NCBI RefSeq assembly: GCF_003664255.1
Contig: NZ_RCCV01000003.1
Coordinates: 310,001-374,000, forward strand
Origin: Micromonospora sp. M71_S20
GTDB lineage: Bacteria > Actinomycetota > Actinomycetes > Mycobacteriales > Micromonosporaceae
Direction of reading: 5' to 3'
DNA length: 64,000 nt
Part shown: piece after piece, positions 17,113 to 25,261 of the stretch
How the letters are laid out: each line of letters begins with the position of its first letter
Position numbering within the stretch: position 1 is the first letter of the stretch
The notes under the pieces: model-generated
What the model was told of the DNA's origin: nothing
Seen by the model: only the letters and a program-made list of their open reading frames with translations
The model's database searches: none
Position numbers and translations under genes: made by a program

Positions 17113-17820
17113 TCAGACGCGGCGGTGCACCAACACCACGTGGTCGACCAGCTCGCCGGTCTCACCGTTCGGGCCGGTGGCCTGCCGGCGCGGGGCGTCG
17201 AGCCGCTCGGTGTCCCACCGGTCGGGGTCGAGGTCGAGCGCGGCCAGGGTCTCCTGCGGGGTGGAGAAGCGGGCGTGCGCGTGGTCGTGCCGCCCCCACG
17301 GCGGGGCCTCGCCGTGCTCGACGACGAGCAGCCGGCCGCCGGGGCCCACGGCCCGGGCCGCCGACCGCAGCAGCTCCGCCCGGGGGAACTCCAGCGGCGA
17401 CTGGAGGAACTGCGCGGAGACCAGGTCGTACTCGCCCGGCGGGAAGGTCCGGGTGAGGTCGTGCCGGCGGAACTCGATGCGGGAGACGACCCCGGCGGCG
17501 GTCGCCTCCTCGGCCGCCCGGGCCAGGGCGGTCTCGGAGACGTCGACGGCGGTCACCCGCCAGCCCCGCCCGGCCAGCCAGATCGCGTCGCCGCCCTCAC
17601 CGCAACCGAGGTCCAGCACGGTGCCGGCCGGCAGCGAGCTGGCGACATCGACCAGGATCGGGTTCGCCCGGCCGCTCCAGACCCGCTCGTGCCGCCCGTA
17701 GTGCTCCTCCCAGAACCGCGCGGTCTCCTCGTCCACGTCGGGGTGCTGCCGCCCGTCGTGTCCGGTGGCCGCCGGGGTGTCGTCGTGCCGGTGCTCGCCG
17801 GTCGTCGCGTCGTGGTGCAC
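17113..17820 (-). CDS. Class I SAM-dependent methyltransferase
   Basis: A 235-aa Rossmann-fold methyltransferase. Motif I is VLDLGCGEGGDAIWLAGRGW, followed by VTAVDVSETALARA, FRRHDLTRTFPPGEYDLVSAQFLQ and GGRLLVVEHGE. The N-terminus is unusually His/Asp-rich (HHDATTGEHRHDDTPAATGHDGRQHPDVD), and FWEEHYGRHERVWSGRAN is a common opening of thiopurine-methyltransferase-like or tellurite-resistance-like enzymes. The substrate is unknown. The GTG at 17820 is chosen for the AGGAGG 5 nt upstream. It converges on glnE. Confidence 0.85.
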   Translation of the reverse strand: MHHDATTGEHRHDDTPAATGHDGRQHPDVDEETARFWEEHYGRHERVWSGRANPILVDVASSLPAGTVLDLGCGEGGDAIWLAGRGWRVTAVDVSETALARAAEEATAAGVVSRIEFRRHDLTRTFPPGEYDLVSAQFLQSPLEFPRAELLRSAARAVGPGGRLLVVEHGEAPPWGRHDHAHARFSTPQETLAALDLDPDRWDTERLDAPRRQATGPNGETGELVDHVVLVHRRV

Positions 17821-17951
17821 GTCGTCCTCCTGCTGCGCTGCCTGCGTACCTGCCACGTCGATCGTGGCGCGGCGGCGGCGCGGGAGCAAAGAATGTTGCC
17901 GGATCGGCAAAAGTTGGGCAGCCGTCCCCGGTGCCGCAGGTGGGTGACTGG

Positions 17952-19622
17952 TCAGCTGCCGAGCCGGTACTGCCCGGCGCGCGGCACGGTCACCGCCGTC
18001 CAGTCGCCGGCGGCGGCGACCGTGGCCCCGCCCGAGGCGGTCAGCCAGCGGCTGTGCCGCACCCGGACCGGCACCGTGCCGGCGGCCGGCGCCCGGAACG
18101 TCACCGAGGCGCCGTCGTGCGCGACCAGCTCGGCCGGCGCCCCGACGATCGGGGCCGGGTCCGTCACCGCCCAGACCCGCCAGTGCGGGCCGGACCAGAC
18201 GGGCGTCAGGTAGGGCAGCCCGCCCGCGACCAGTTCGGCCTCGGCCCGCCCCACCCAGGACAGCGGGGCGCCCGGCACCGCGACGAACTGCACCGCGTTG
18301 TCGGTGAGCCAGTCCCGGTAGCTCGCGGCGGTCAGTGGCACCCCGGTGCCCGCGGCCCCCGGCACGGTGGTGAAGAAGAGCGGGTTGCGGTCGATGTCGG
18401 CCTGCCGCAGCCAGCCCCGGGCCAGGGGCACCTCGCCCAGCCTCGCCGCCTCCCAGTAGTTGCGGGTCGGCGGCACCTCCACCCGGCCGGTGAGCCGCTG
18501 CCCGTCGAGGAACGCCCGCAGCGGCGCGAAGTAGGCCGCCCGGCTGGTCGGGTCGTCGACGCTGCGCAGGTCGGCGGGGGGCACCGGCGGCTGCCACCAG
18601 CACACCGCCGCCAGCAGCGCGGCCAGCGCGACGCCACCCCGGACCCGCGTGCCGCCCCCGACTCCGGTCCGCCCGCCCCCGACGGGGCGCGGAGCGGACG
18701 ACGCGGCGAACCGGGCCAGCCACGCGGTCGTCCGGGCCGGGGGGCGGGCGGCGGCGGCCAGCAGGGGCAGGGCGAACATGACGGCCAGCCGGGTGGCGTT
18801 CAGCCCGACCGGGGTGTGCACCAGCGCCGCCGCCAGCACCCCGGCCGCCGAGAGCAACGCCCCGACCCGCACCGGCCGGTAGCCCACGAGCGCGGCCACG
18901 AGCAGGCTGGTCAGCACGGCGCGGACCGTGTCGGTGCGGCTGATGTTCATCCAGCCGCCGTCGCCGAAGAGCAGGGCGGTCAGCCCGAGCGGCAGCGCGG
19001 CGGCGACGCCGAGCACCAGCCCGTCGGCGTACCTGCGGGTCAGCAGGAGCGCCGCCCCGGCCAGGCCGACGAAGAGGCCCGCGACCGGGCTCGTCGCGGA
19101 GGCCAGCAGCGCACCGGCCGCCGCCAGCCCGAGCCGCCCGAACCGCGCCCCCCGCTCCGGGCCGGCGTCTGCCTCAGCGTCGGCGGGGCCCCGGGGGAGG
19201 GTGAGGGCGAGCAGTGCGCCGAGGCCGAAGGCCACCCCGAGGCCGTACGTCACCCGGCCCGAGACCAGGTTGCCGGCGATGGTGAGCACCCCGACGAGGC
19301 TGCCGAGCAGCGGGCGGGGCACCCCGGTACGCACCAGCAGCGCCGCGAGCGCGGTCGTCGCCGCCACCAGGGCCAGGGCGCCGGTGACCCGCACCCCGAG
19401 CAGCGCCATCACCGGCTGCGAGAGCAGGCTGTAGCCGAACTGCTGCACGCCGCCGTACCAGCGCAGGTCCACCGGGGCGAGGCCGTGCGCGGTGAAGAAG
19501 TCGGCCCGCGCGACCTGCGCGGCGAGGTCGGAGCCGGTCGGCGGGAGGGCGACGAGGACCACGCCGAGGAGCACGGCGGAGACGGCGGCCACCGCCACCA
19601 CCCGACTGCGCCGCATGCCCAC
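17952..19622 (-). CDS. Polytopic membrane protein, GT-C-like
   Basis: A 556-aa protein with about ten membrane helices in the first 340 residues and a C-terminal extracytoplasmic part of about 200 residues. That part has an all-beta look (TVPVRVRHSRWLTASGGATVAAAGDWTAVTVP). An acidic first loop (QVARADFFTAHGLAPVDLRWYGG) lies after helix 1, as in GT-C glycosyltransferases that use polyprenyl-phosphate sugars. No family assignment is certain. It is divergent from, and 29 nt away from, the first mptB-like gene, which favours a role in the same envelope-glycan pathway. Confidence 0.55.
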   Translation of the reverse strand: MGMRRSRVVAVAAVSAVLLGVVLVALPPTGSDLAAQVARADFFTAHGLAPVDLRWYGGVQQFGYSLLSQPVMALLGVRVTGALALVAATTALAALLVRTGVPRPLLGSLVGVLTIAGNLVSGRVTYGLGVAFGLGALLALTLPRGPADAEADAGPERGARFGRLGLAAAGALLASATSPVAGLFVGLAGAALLLTRRYADGLVLGVAAALPLGLTALLFGDGGWMNISRTDTVRAVLTSLLVAALVGYRPVRVGALLSAAGVLAAALVHTPVGLNATRLAVMFALPLLAAAARPPARTTAWLARFAASSAPRPVGGGRTGVGGGTRVRGGVALAALLAAVCWWQPPVPPADLRSVDDPTSRAAYFAPLRAFLDGQRLTGRVEVPPTRNYWEAARLGEVPLARGWLRQADIDRNPLFFTTVPGAAGTGVPLTAASYRDWLTDNAVQFVAVPGAPLSWVGRAEAELVAGGLPYLTPVWSGPHWRVWAVTDPAPIVGAPAELVAHDGASVTFRAPAAGTVPVRVRHSRWLTASGGATVAAAGDWTAVTVPRAGQYRLGS

Positions 19623-19651
19623 CTCCGTACCGCGACCACCGTACTGGCAGC

Positions 19652-21061
19652 ATGTCGGGCGTGCCTCACCACCTCGCGCGCTGGCTCGGCCTCGCCGGCT
19701 CGACGCTGCTCGCCGTGGCCGCGTTCCTCGGCGGCGCGTTCCCCGACGGCGACCTGCGCCCCACCCCGGTCAGCATCTGGCAGGGCCCGTACGGCCCGCT
19801 GATCATCGCCACCTGGGCGGTCGGCACCGGCGCGATGGCGTACGCCTGGTGGGCGCTGCGCGACCGGGTGCCGTCGACCCGCTGGGCGCTGCTCACCGTC
19901 GGGCTCTGGCTGCTGCCGCTGCTTCTCACGCCCCCGCTGGGCAGCCGGGACGTGTACGCGTACGCGTGCCAGGGGGCCAGCTACTCCGCCGGTCTCAACC
20001 CGTACGAGCAGGGTGTCTCGGCGCTGCCGTGCCCGTGGCTGGACACCATCTCCTACATCTGGCGGGACACCTCGGCGCCGTACGGGCCGCTGTTCGTGCT
20101 GCTCGCCGGGGCGGTGGTGAAGGCGACCGGGTCGCTGGTCGGCAGCATCGTGCTGTTCCGGCTGCTCGCCCTGGCCGGAGTGGGGCTGACCGCGGCCTGC
20201 CTGCCGGTGCTGGCCCGCCGCTGCGGCGTACCGGCCGGCCGGGCGGTCTGGCTGGCGATGGGCTCGCCGCTGATCGGGGTGCACCTGATCTCGGGGGCGC
20301 ACAACGACGCGTTGATGGTGGGGCTGCTCGTCGCCGGGCTGGCCGTGGTGGTGTCCCGCCCCGGCCGCCCCGGGCCGCTGCTCGGCGGGGGAGTGCTGCT
20401 CGGCCTCGCCGTCGCGATCAAGGTGACCGCGCTGGTCGTGGTGCCGTTCGCGGCGCTGGCCGCGATCGTCGGGGCGTACTCGATCAGGGCGCTGGTGCGC
20501 GACGGAGGGTGGGTGGTCGGCGGCGCGGTCGCCGCCGTGGTCGGCGCGACCCTCGCCACCGGCCTCGGCTTCGGCTGGGTGACCGGGCTGGAGCAGGGCG
20601 GCCTGGTGATCGCCTGGACCTCGCCGCCGACGGCGGTGGGGCAGACCGTCGCCTACCTCGCCGCGCCGTTCGGCTGGCACGGCGACCCGCTGCCGGCCAC
20701 CCGGGGGATCGGCATGGCGGCGCTGGCGCTGGTGCTGCTCTGGCTGTGGTGGCGGGCGCGCACCCGGGAGCCGATCTGGCACGCGGGCCTGGCGCTCGCC
20801 GCCACCGTCGCGCTCGCCCCGCTCTACCACCCCTGGTACTGGACGTGGCCACTGGCCGTGCTCGCGGCCACGGCCCGGCGCACCGGGTGGTTTGCCGTCG
20901 TCGCGATCGTCTCGTCGTTCCTGGTGCTCGCCGACGGCACGGGGCTGCCCCGGTACACCAAGACCGTCGGGGCGCCGCTGATGACGCTGTTCGTGATCGT
21001 GGTGGTGGTCCGCTTGGTACGGTCGGCCCGGGCGGCCCGCCGGCCGGCCGCCGTGGACTGA
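19652..21061 (+). CDS. mptB: Polyprenol-phosphate-mannose-dependent alpha-(1,6)-mannosyltransferase, MptB-like (copy 1)
   Basis: A 469-aa GT-C-type integral membrane protein. In corynebacteria and mycobacteria MptB extends the alpha-1,6-mannan core of lipomannan using decaprenyl-phosphate mannose on the outer face of the membrane. Recognisable blocks are LGSRDVYAYACQGASYSAGLNPYEQGV with its acidic RD pair, WRDTSAPYGPLFVLLA, GSPLIGVHLISGAHNDALMVGLL and LYHPWYWTWPLAVLAATARR. About 11-12 helices are apparent. The next gene is a paralogue in tandem, separated by 14 nt, so the two form an operon. In an organism without a mycobacterial lipomannan the acceptor may be a different mannan or glycolipid. 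Confidence 0.8.
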   Translation: MSGVPHHLARWLGLAGSTLLAVAAFLGGAFPDGDLRPTPVSIWQGPYGPLIIATWAVGTGAMAYAWWALRDRVPSTRWALLTVGLWLLPLLLTPPLGSRDVYAYACQGASYSAGLNPYEQGVSALPCPWLDTISYIWRDTSAPYGPLFVLLAGAVVKATGSLVGSIVLFRLLALAGVGLTAACLPVLARRCGVPAGRAVWLAMGSPLIGVHLISGAHNDALMVGLLVAGLAVVVSRPGRPGPLLGGGVLLGLAVAIKVTALVVVPFAALAAIVGAYSIRALVRDGGWVVGGAVAAVVGATLATGLGFGWVTGLEQGGLVIAWTSPPTAVGQTVAYLAAPFGWHGDPLPATRGIGMAALALVLLWLWWRARTREPIWHAGLALAATVALAPLYHPWYWTWPLAVLAATARRTGWFAVVAIVSSFLVLADGTGLPRYTKTVGAPLMTLFVIVVVVRLVRSARAARRPAAVD

Positions 21062-21075
21062 GGAGAGGGACGCCG

Positions 21076-22620
21076 GTGACCGCTCCCGGCGCTCCGCCGG
21101 TCCCGCCCGGCACCCCGCAGCCGCCCGGACCCCCGCCGCCGCCCGAGGGCCCGCCACTCCGGCCTCTGCCGCCGTCCCCCGGTGCCGCCCGGTCCGCCCG
21201 CTGGGCCGGCCTGGCCGGGGCGGTGCTGCTGACCGTCGCCGGCTGGCTCGGCGGCGCGCTGCCCCGGGCCACCGGTGTTCCGGGCCCCGGCGGGGGGCCG
21301 TGGGCGGTCGCGCTGTGGCTCGTCGGCACCGCCCTGCTGGTCGGCGCCTGGTGGGCGCTGCGCCGGGGCGCGCCGTCGACGCGCTGGGCGTACCTGACGG
21401 CCGGGCTGTGGGCGCTGCCGCTGCTGGCCGCCCCACCGCTGGGCAGCCGGGACGTCTACTCGTACGCCTGCCAGGGCTGGGCGTACGCGCACGGCGTCGA
21501 CCCGTACGCTACCGGCGTCGCCGAGGCCGGCTGTCCCTGGGTGGAGTCGGTCGCGCCGATCTGGCGGGACACGCCCGCGCCGTACGGGCCGTTCTTCGTG
21601 CTGCTCGCCGCGCTCGCGGTGACTCTCGGCGGCGGCCTGGTGGGCGCGATCGTGGCGTTCCGGCTGTTGGCGGTCGCCGGGGTGCTGCTGGCCGCCCTCT
21701 GCCTGGTCGGGCTGGCCGGGGCCGCCGGCGTGCCGACCCGCCGGGCGGCCTGGCTGGCGCTGGCCAGCCCGCTGGTCGGGGTGCACCTGATCGCCGGCGC
21801 GCACAACGACGCGGTGATGCTCGGCCTGCTGATGCCGGGCCTGCTGGTGCTCGTCCGCCGCCCCGGCAGGCCGGGGCCGCTGCTGCTGGCGGGGGCGCTG
21901 CTCGGGCTGGCGGTGACCGTGAAGGCGACCGCCGTGGTGGTGCTCCCGTTCGCGGCGCTGGCGGCGGTGCTCGGCCGCTACACCGTCCGGGCGCTGCTGC
22001 GCGACGCCGGCTGGCTGGCCGGCGGGGCGCTCGGCGCGGTGGCGGTCACCTCGCTGCTGTCCGGCCTCGGGCTGGGCTGGGCGGGCGGGCTGAGCCGCAG
22101 CGGTGACTCCGAGCAGTGGACGTCCCCGCCGACGGCGGTGGGCTTCGTCGTCGACTACGCGGGCGGGCTCGCCGGCCGGGAGCCGGGCGCGGTGCCGGCG
22201 ACCCGCGCGGCGGCGCTGCTGCTGCTCGCGGTGCTGGTGGCGGCGCTGTGGTGGCGGGCCTGGTCGGGGCTGCGCCGCCTCAACGACGTCCGGCAGCGGG
22301 TGGCCCGCCTGGACGCCGCCCGCCCCCGGGCCGCCCTGCTCGGCGCCGGCCTGGCGCTGGCCGCCACGGTCGTGCTGGCCCCGGTCTTCCACCCCTGGTA
22401 CGCCACCTGGCCACTGGCGCTGCTCGCGGTCGCCGCGAGGCGGACCACCTGGATCGTGGCGCCCTGCGCGGCGGCGGCCTTCCTCGCCCTGCCCGACGGC
22501 ACCAACCTGGCCCGGTTCACCAAGGCCCCGGGCGCGCTGGTGATGACCGCGCTGGCGCTCGGGCTGGCGGTGTGGGGCCTGCTCCGGCTGCGCCGCACCG
22601 GTGCCGCGCGTCCGGGCTGA
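21076..22620 (+). CDS. MptB-like mannosyltransferase (copy 2)
   Basis: The protein has 514 aa and repeats all the blocks of its upstream neighbour: LGSRDVYSYACQGWAYAHGVDPY, WRDTPAPYGPFFVLLA, ASPLVGVHLIAGAHNDAVML and FHPWYATWPLALLAV. It differs in a Pro-rich cytoplasmic N-terminal tail of about 35 residues (PPVPPGTPQPPGPPPPP) and a longer loop after helix 10 (RRLNDVRQRVARLDAARPRA). The GTG start has AGGAGAGGG just upstream. The tandem arrangement suggests an old duplication, possibly with the two enzymes acting on different acceptors or successive steps. Confidence 0.75.
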   Translation: MTAPGAPPVPPGTPQPPGPPPPPEGPPLRPLPPSPGAARSARWAGLAGAVLLTVAGWLGGALPRATGVPGPGGGPWAVALWLVGTALLVGAWWALRRGAPSTRWAYLTAGLWALPLLAAPPLGSRDVYSYACQGWAYAHGVDPYATGVAEAGCPWVESVAPIWRDTPAPYGPFFVLLAALAVTLGGGLVGAIVAFRLLAVAGVLLAALCLVGLAGAAGVPTRRAAWLALASPLVGVHLIAGAHNDAVMLGLLMPGLLVLVRRPGRPGPLLLAGALLGLAVTVKATAVVVLPFAALAAVLGRYTVRALLRDAGWLAGGALGAVAVTSLLSGLGLGWAGGLSRSGDSEQWTSPPTAVGFVVDYAGGLAGREPGAVPATRAAALLLLAVLVAALWWRAWSGLRRLNDVRQRVARLDAARPRAALLGAGLALAATVVLAPVFHPWYATWPLALLAVAARRTTWIVAPCAAAAFLALPDGTNLARFTKAPGALVMTALALGLAVWGLLRLRRTGAARPG

Positions 22621-22639
22621 GGACCCCGTTCCGGCCGGC

Positions 22640-22797
22640 GGGGCCGTGCCGGCGGTGGCGGGGCCGTGCGGCGCCGCCCCCGCCGGGCGGGTTCGTGCGC
22701 GCGTTCCGGCCGGTGGGGCCGCGCGGCGTGCTTCGGCCGGCGGGCCGCGCCGCGTGCTTCGGCCGGCGGGCCGTGCGGTGTGCCTCGGCCGGTGGGT
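22640..22797. repeat. Imperfect tandem repeats, about 27-30 bp
   Basis: Between the second mptB-like gene and the APH gene, units around TGCTTCGGCCGGCGGGCC are repeated about five times with drift. No gene is seen in this 190-nt stretch. Confidence 0.6.
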
Positions 22798-22810
22798 CCA
22801 TGATCAGGGG

Positions 22811-23560
22811 ATGAGCGCAGCCGAGGAACCGTTGCCGGGCAACGCCACCGCCGGCGTGGTGCGCGTCGGCGACACCGTGCGCCGCCCGGTCGGCCCCTGG
22901 AGCGACGCGGTGGACGCCCTGCTGGAGCACCTGCACGCGGTGGGATTCTCCGGGGCTCCCCGACCGCTGGGCCGGGACGCGCGGGGCCGGCAGGTGCTGG
23001 AGTACGTCCCCGGCGAGGTCGGCGCGGCGTCGGGCACGTACCCGGCGGAGGACCTGTTCACGATCGGCCGGATGCTGGCCGAGCTGCACGAGGCGCTGGC
23101 CGGGTTCGTCCCGCCGGCCGGCGCGGCGTGGCAGCGGCTCATCCCGCCGGACCGGGAGGAACTCGTCTGCCACAACGACGTGGCCCCGTGGAACCTGATC
23201 AGGGCGGACCGGGGCTGGGTGCTGATCGACTGGGACGCCGCCGCGCCGGGCTCCCGGCTCTGGGACGTCGCGTACGCCGCGCAGAGCATGGCCGGCCTGC
23301 GCCCGGACCGGCCGGTGGCCGAGTCGGCGGCCCGGCTGCGCGCCTTCGCCGACGGCTACCGCCTGGACGAGGCGTCCCGCCCGGCCCTGGCCGCTCTGCT
23401 GGGCCGTCGCGCCCGGGCGATGTACGACCTGCTGCGCGAGGGCGCGGAGGAGCGGCGCGAGCCGTGGGCCCGGATCTGGACCGAGGACGGCCCGTACTGG
23501 CTGGCCACCGCCGACCACCTCGACGCCCACGTTGAGACGTGGGAGACCGCCCTCCGCTGA
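22811..23560 (+). CDS. Aminoglycoside phosphotransferase-fold kinase
   Basis: A 249-aa protein of the APH/choline-kinase superfamily. The catalytic loop is LVCHNDVAPWNLI (Brenner-type H-x-D-x4-N) and the metal-binding segment is VLIDWDAAAPGSRLWDVAYAA. LEYVPGEVG matches the hinge region. The N-lobe is short and the usual Lys strand is poorly conserved. Many such proteins phosphorylate metabolites rather than antibiotics, so drug resistance should not be assumed. The ATG at 22811 has GATCAGGGG directly before it. The gene stands alone. Confidence 0.8.
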   Translation: MSAAEEPLPGNATAGVVRVGDTVRRPVGPWSDAVDALLEHLHAVGFSGAPRPLGRDARGRQVLEYVPGEVGAASGTYPAEDLFTIGRMLAELHEALAGFVPPAGAAWQRLIPPDREELVCHNDVAPWNLIRADRGWVLIDWDAAAPGSRLWDVAYAAQSMAGLRPDRPVAESAARLRAFADGYRLDEASRPALAALLGRRARAMYDLLREGAEERREPWARIWTEDGPYWLATADHLDAHVETWETALR

Positions 23561-23633
23561 CCGCCCTCCCACCACCGCGGCTGCGCCTCGCCCACTGCGG
23601 AGGCCGGGCTTCGCCACTCACCGCCGAGGCGGT

Positions 23634-23694
23634 GGCGGGTGGAACGCCATGGTTGTCAAAACTCTCCGATGACAGCCATGGCGTTCCACCCGCC
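23634..23694. repeat. Palindromic element, GTGGAACGCCATGG type
   Basis: Arms of 25 nt (23634-23658 and 23670-23694) are inverted copies with one mismatch around an 11-nt AT-richer loop. It sits between two convergent genes and may double as a terminator. Its sequence differs from the other palindromes in the window. Confidence 0.8.
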
Positions 23695-23717
23695 GCGCGG
23701 GTGCCGCTGCCGCTGGT

Positions 23718-24728
23718 CTAAGGGGCACGCTCGGCGGTGCGCCCGCAGGTCGGGCAGCGGTCGCCGCTCGCGACCGGCCCCGGTCCGCGCCGGCGCTTGC
23801 GCAGGGCGATCGTCAGGGGCAGCAGCGCGGGGCCGGCCAGGCAGACCACGACGGCCGTCGCGGCGAGCACGGGCCAGCCCGGGTTGGGCGCACCGCGCAT
23901 GTTGCCGTCGACCGCGCCGCCCAGCGGTCGCAGGAAGAGCAGGCCGACCGGGGTCAGCAGCACCAGCAGCGCCCAACCGCCCCGATGGTCGGCCCGCAGG
24001 GCCAGCCCCGCCCCGAGCAGCAGCACCACGAGGAGCAGAACCACGGCGGCACCGGGCAGGATCTGACTCGCCGTCCAGCTGTAGTAGCTGAGAAAGAGGT
24101 CGTTCCGGGGCAGGACGTTGACGCTCGCGAGGCCGGTGGCGGCGATGGCGATCAGGGGCGCCGCCCGTACCGACGCCGGCAGCCGGTCGGGCAGGCCCAG
24201 CGCCACCAGCCCCAGCCCGACCTGCGGCAGCAGCACGAACAGCGGCGGGCGGGGCAGGCCGGCGAGGGCGGCGACCGGCACGACCGCGACGGTGGACAGC
24301 AGGGCGAGAGCCACGGCACGGCGGGTCCAGCGGCCCGGCGCCACCGCGTGCGCCACCGCGGCGAGCAGCCAGGCGGCCCACACGCCGATCCCCAGCGAGA
24401 CGAACGGCCCGGCGTTCGGCACGCCCCACTCCGCTCGCGGCGGGTGCAGTTCCAGCACCGACCAGACCGCCGCCAGGGCGGTCGCGGTGAAGAAGGCGAG
24501 GACGGCGGCGAGGCGTACGCCCGGGATCAGGTCGGCGGCCCCGGCGGCCCGCAGCCGCTGGCGGAGGCCGCCGCGCAGCAGGTCCGCGGCGTCCGCGGGC
24601 GAGGGCCAGCGCCGCTCCGGGCCGGCCAGGTCGAGGTACGTGCCGACGATCTCCGCGCCGCGCGCCCGGCGGTACTCGGCCGGGTAGGCGCGCAGCAGGC
24701 GGTGGTAGCGCCGCTCCAGCTCGCTCAT
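23718..24728 (-). CDS. Membrane protein paired with PadR regulator
   Basis: The protein has 336 aa. The N-terminal 60 residues form a soluble head (ELERRYHRLLRAYPAEYRRARGAEIVGTYLDLAG), a module often seen next to PadR regulators. About eight membrane helices follow. The C-terminus ends in a possible small metal-binding knuckle, CPTCGRTAERAP. The family has no established function. The start ATG overlaps the stop of the upstream padR gene (ATGA), so the two are co-translated. It converges on the APH gene. Confidence 0.7.
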   Translation of the reverse strand: MSELERRYHRLLRAYPAEYRRARGAEIVGTYLDLAGPERRWPSPADAADLLRGGLRQRLRAAGAADLIPGVRLAAVLAFFTATALAAVWSVLELHPPRAEWGVPNAGPFVSLGIGVWAAWLLAAVAHAVAPGRWTRRAVALALLSTVAVVPVAALAGLPRPPLFVLLPQVGLGLVALGLPDRLPASVRAAPLIAIAATGLASVNVLPRNDLFLSYYSWTASQILPGAAVVLLLVVLLLGAGLALRADHRGGWALLVLLTPVGLLFLRPLGGAVDGNMRGAPNPGWPVLAATAVVVCLAGPALLPLTIALRKRRRGPGPVASGDRCPTCGRTAERAP

Positions 24729-25084
24729 GCCAACCCCCCGGCGGTACGCGGGGCGAGCGGCCGGGCCGCGCGGGCGCGCAGGCGGACGGTGGCCGCCTCG
24801 ACGTTGCGGCGCATGCGCTCGGTCTCGGCGGTCAGCGTGGCGTCGCCGGTGGGGGAGAGGCGGTAGTAGCGGCGCAGCCGGCCGTCCACCACCTCCTCGC
24901 GGTCGACCTCCACCAGGCCGGCGTCGACCAGCCGGTCGAGCGCGCCGTAGAGGGTGCCCGGCCGCAGCGACACGCGCCCGTCGGAGAGGGCGGTGACCTC
25001 GCGGATCAGGCCGTATCCGTGCATCGGCTGGCCGGCCAGTGCGGTGAGGATCAGGAAGGTGGGTTCGCGCAGTGGTGTGTCCAC
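24725..25084 (-). CDS. PadR-family transcriptional regulator
   Basis: A 119-aa winged-helix regulator with the PadR pattern. LREPTFLILTALAGQPMHGYGLIREV is followed by RVSLRPGTLYGALDRLVDAGLVEVDREEVVDGRLRRYYRLSPTGDATL and a short C-terminal dimerisation helix. PadR proteins usually repress their own promoter and the adjacent gene. The GTG at 25084 is 7 nt from TATATT, so the mRNA is probably leaderless. The membrane protein gene follows with a 4-nt overlap. The inducer is unknown. Confidence 0.88.
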   Translation of the reverse strand: MDTPLREPTFLILTALAGQPMHGYGLIREVTALSDGRVSLRPGTLYGALDRLVDAGLVEVDREEVVDGRLRRYYRLSPTGDATLTAETERMRRNVEAATVRLRARAARPLAPRTAGGLA

Positions 25085-25091
25085 GCCCCGC

Positions 25092-25097
25092 AATATA
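25092..25097 (-). promoter_or_regulatory. -10 element TATATT, leaderless padR gene
   Basis: TATATT lies 7 nt before the GTG at 25084. The AT-rich patch around it (CATTATATTG) is exceptional in this DNA and probably also contains the PadR operator. Confidence 0.55.
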
Positions 25098-25198
25098 ATG
25101 GACACGAAGGTATGTCGGCGTCCGTTACACGCCGAGCGGAGGAACGTTCCGGCCCGCACCGCCCGGCGGAGGGTCGGTGCGGCGGGCGCACAGACGGA

Positions 25199-25224
25199 AA
25201 GGCCCCGGGCGGACCCGGGGCCTT
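25199..25224 (-). terminator. glnA1 terminator hairpin
   Basis: Perfect 11-bp arms (AAGGCCCCGGG) around a 4-nt loop lie 37 nt past the glnA1 stop. The outer A/T pairs give a short T-run. Confidence 0.75.
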
Positions 25225-25261
25225 CCTGTGGTTCTCCTGCCGCGTCAGCAGTCGAAGTGCG

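Noticed and set aside
22640..22797. A CRISPR array
   Set aside because: The repeats are imperfect, directly abutting and GC-rich with no spacers of constant length.
22811..23560. Aminoglycoside resistance from the APH-fold gene
   Set aside because: Only the general kinase motifs are present. No resistance-specific APH subclass is recognisable.
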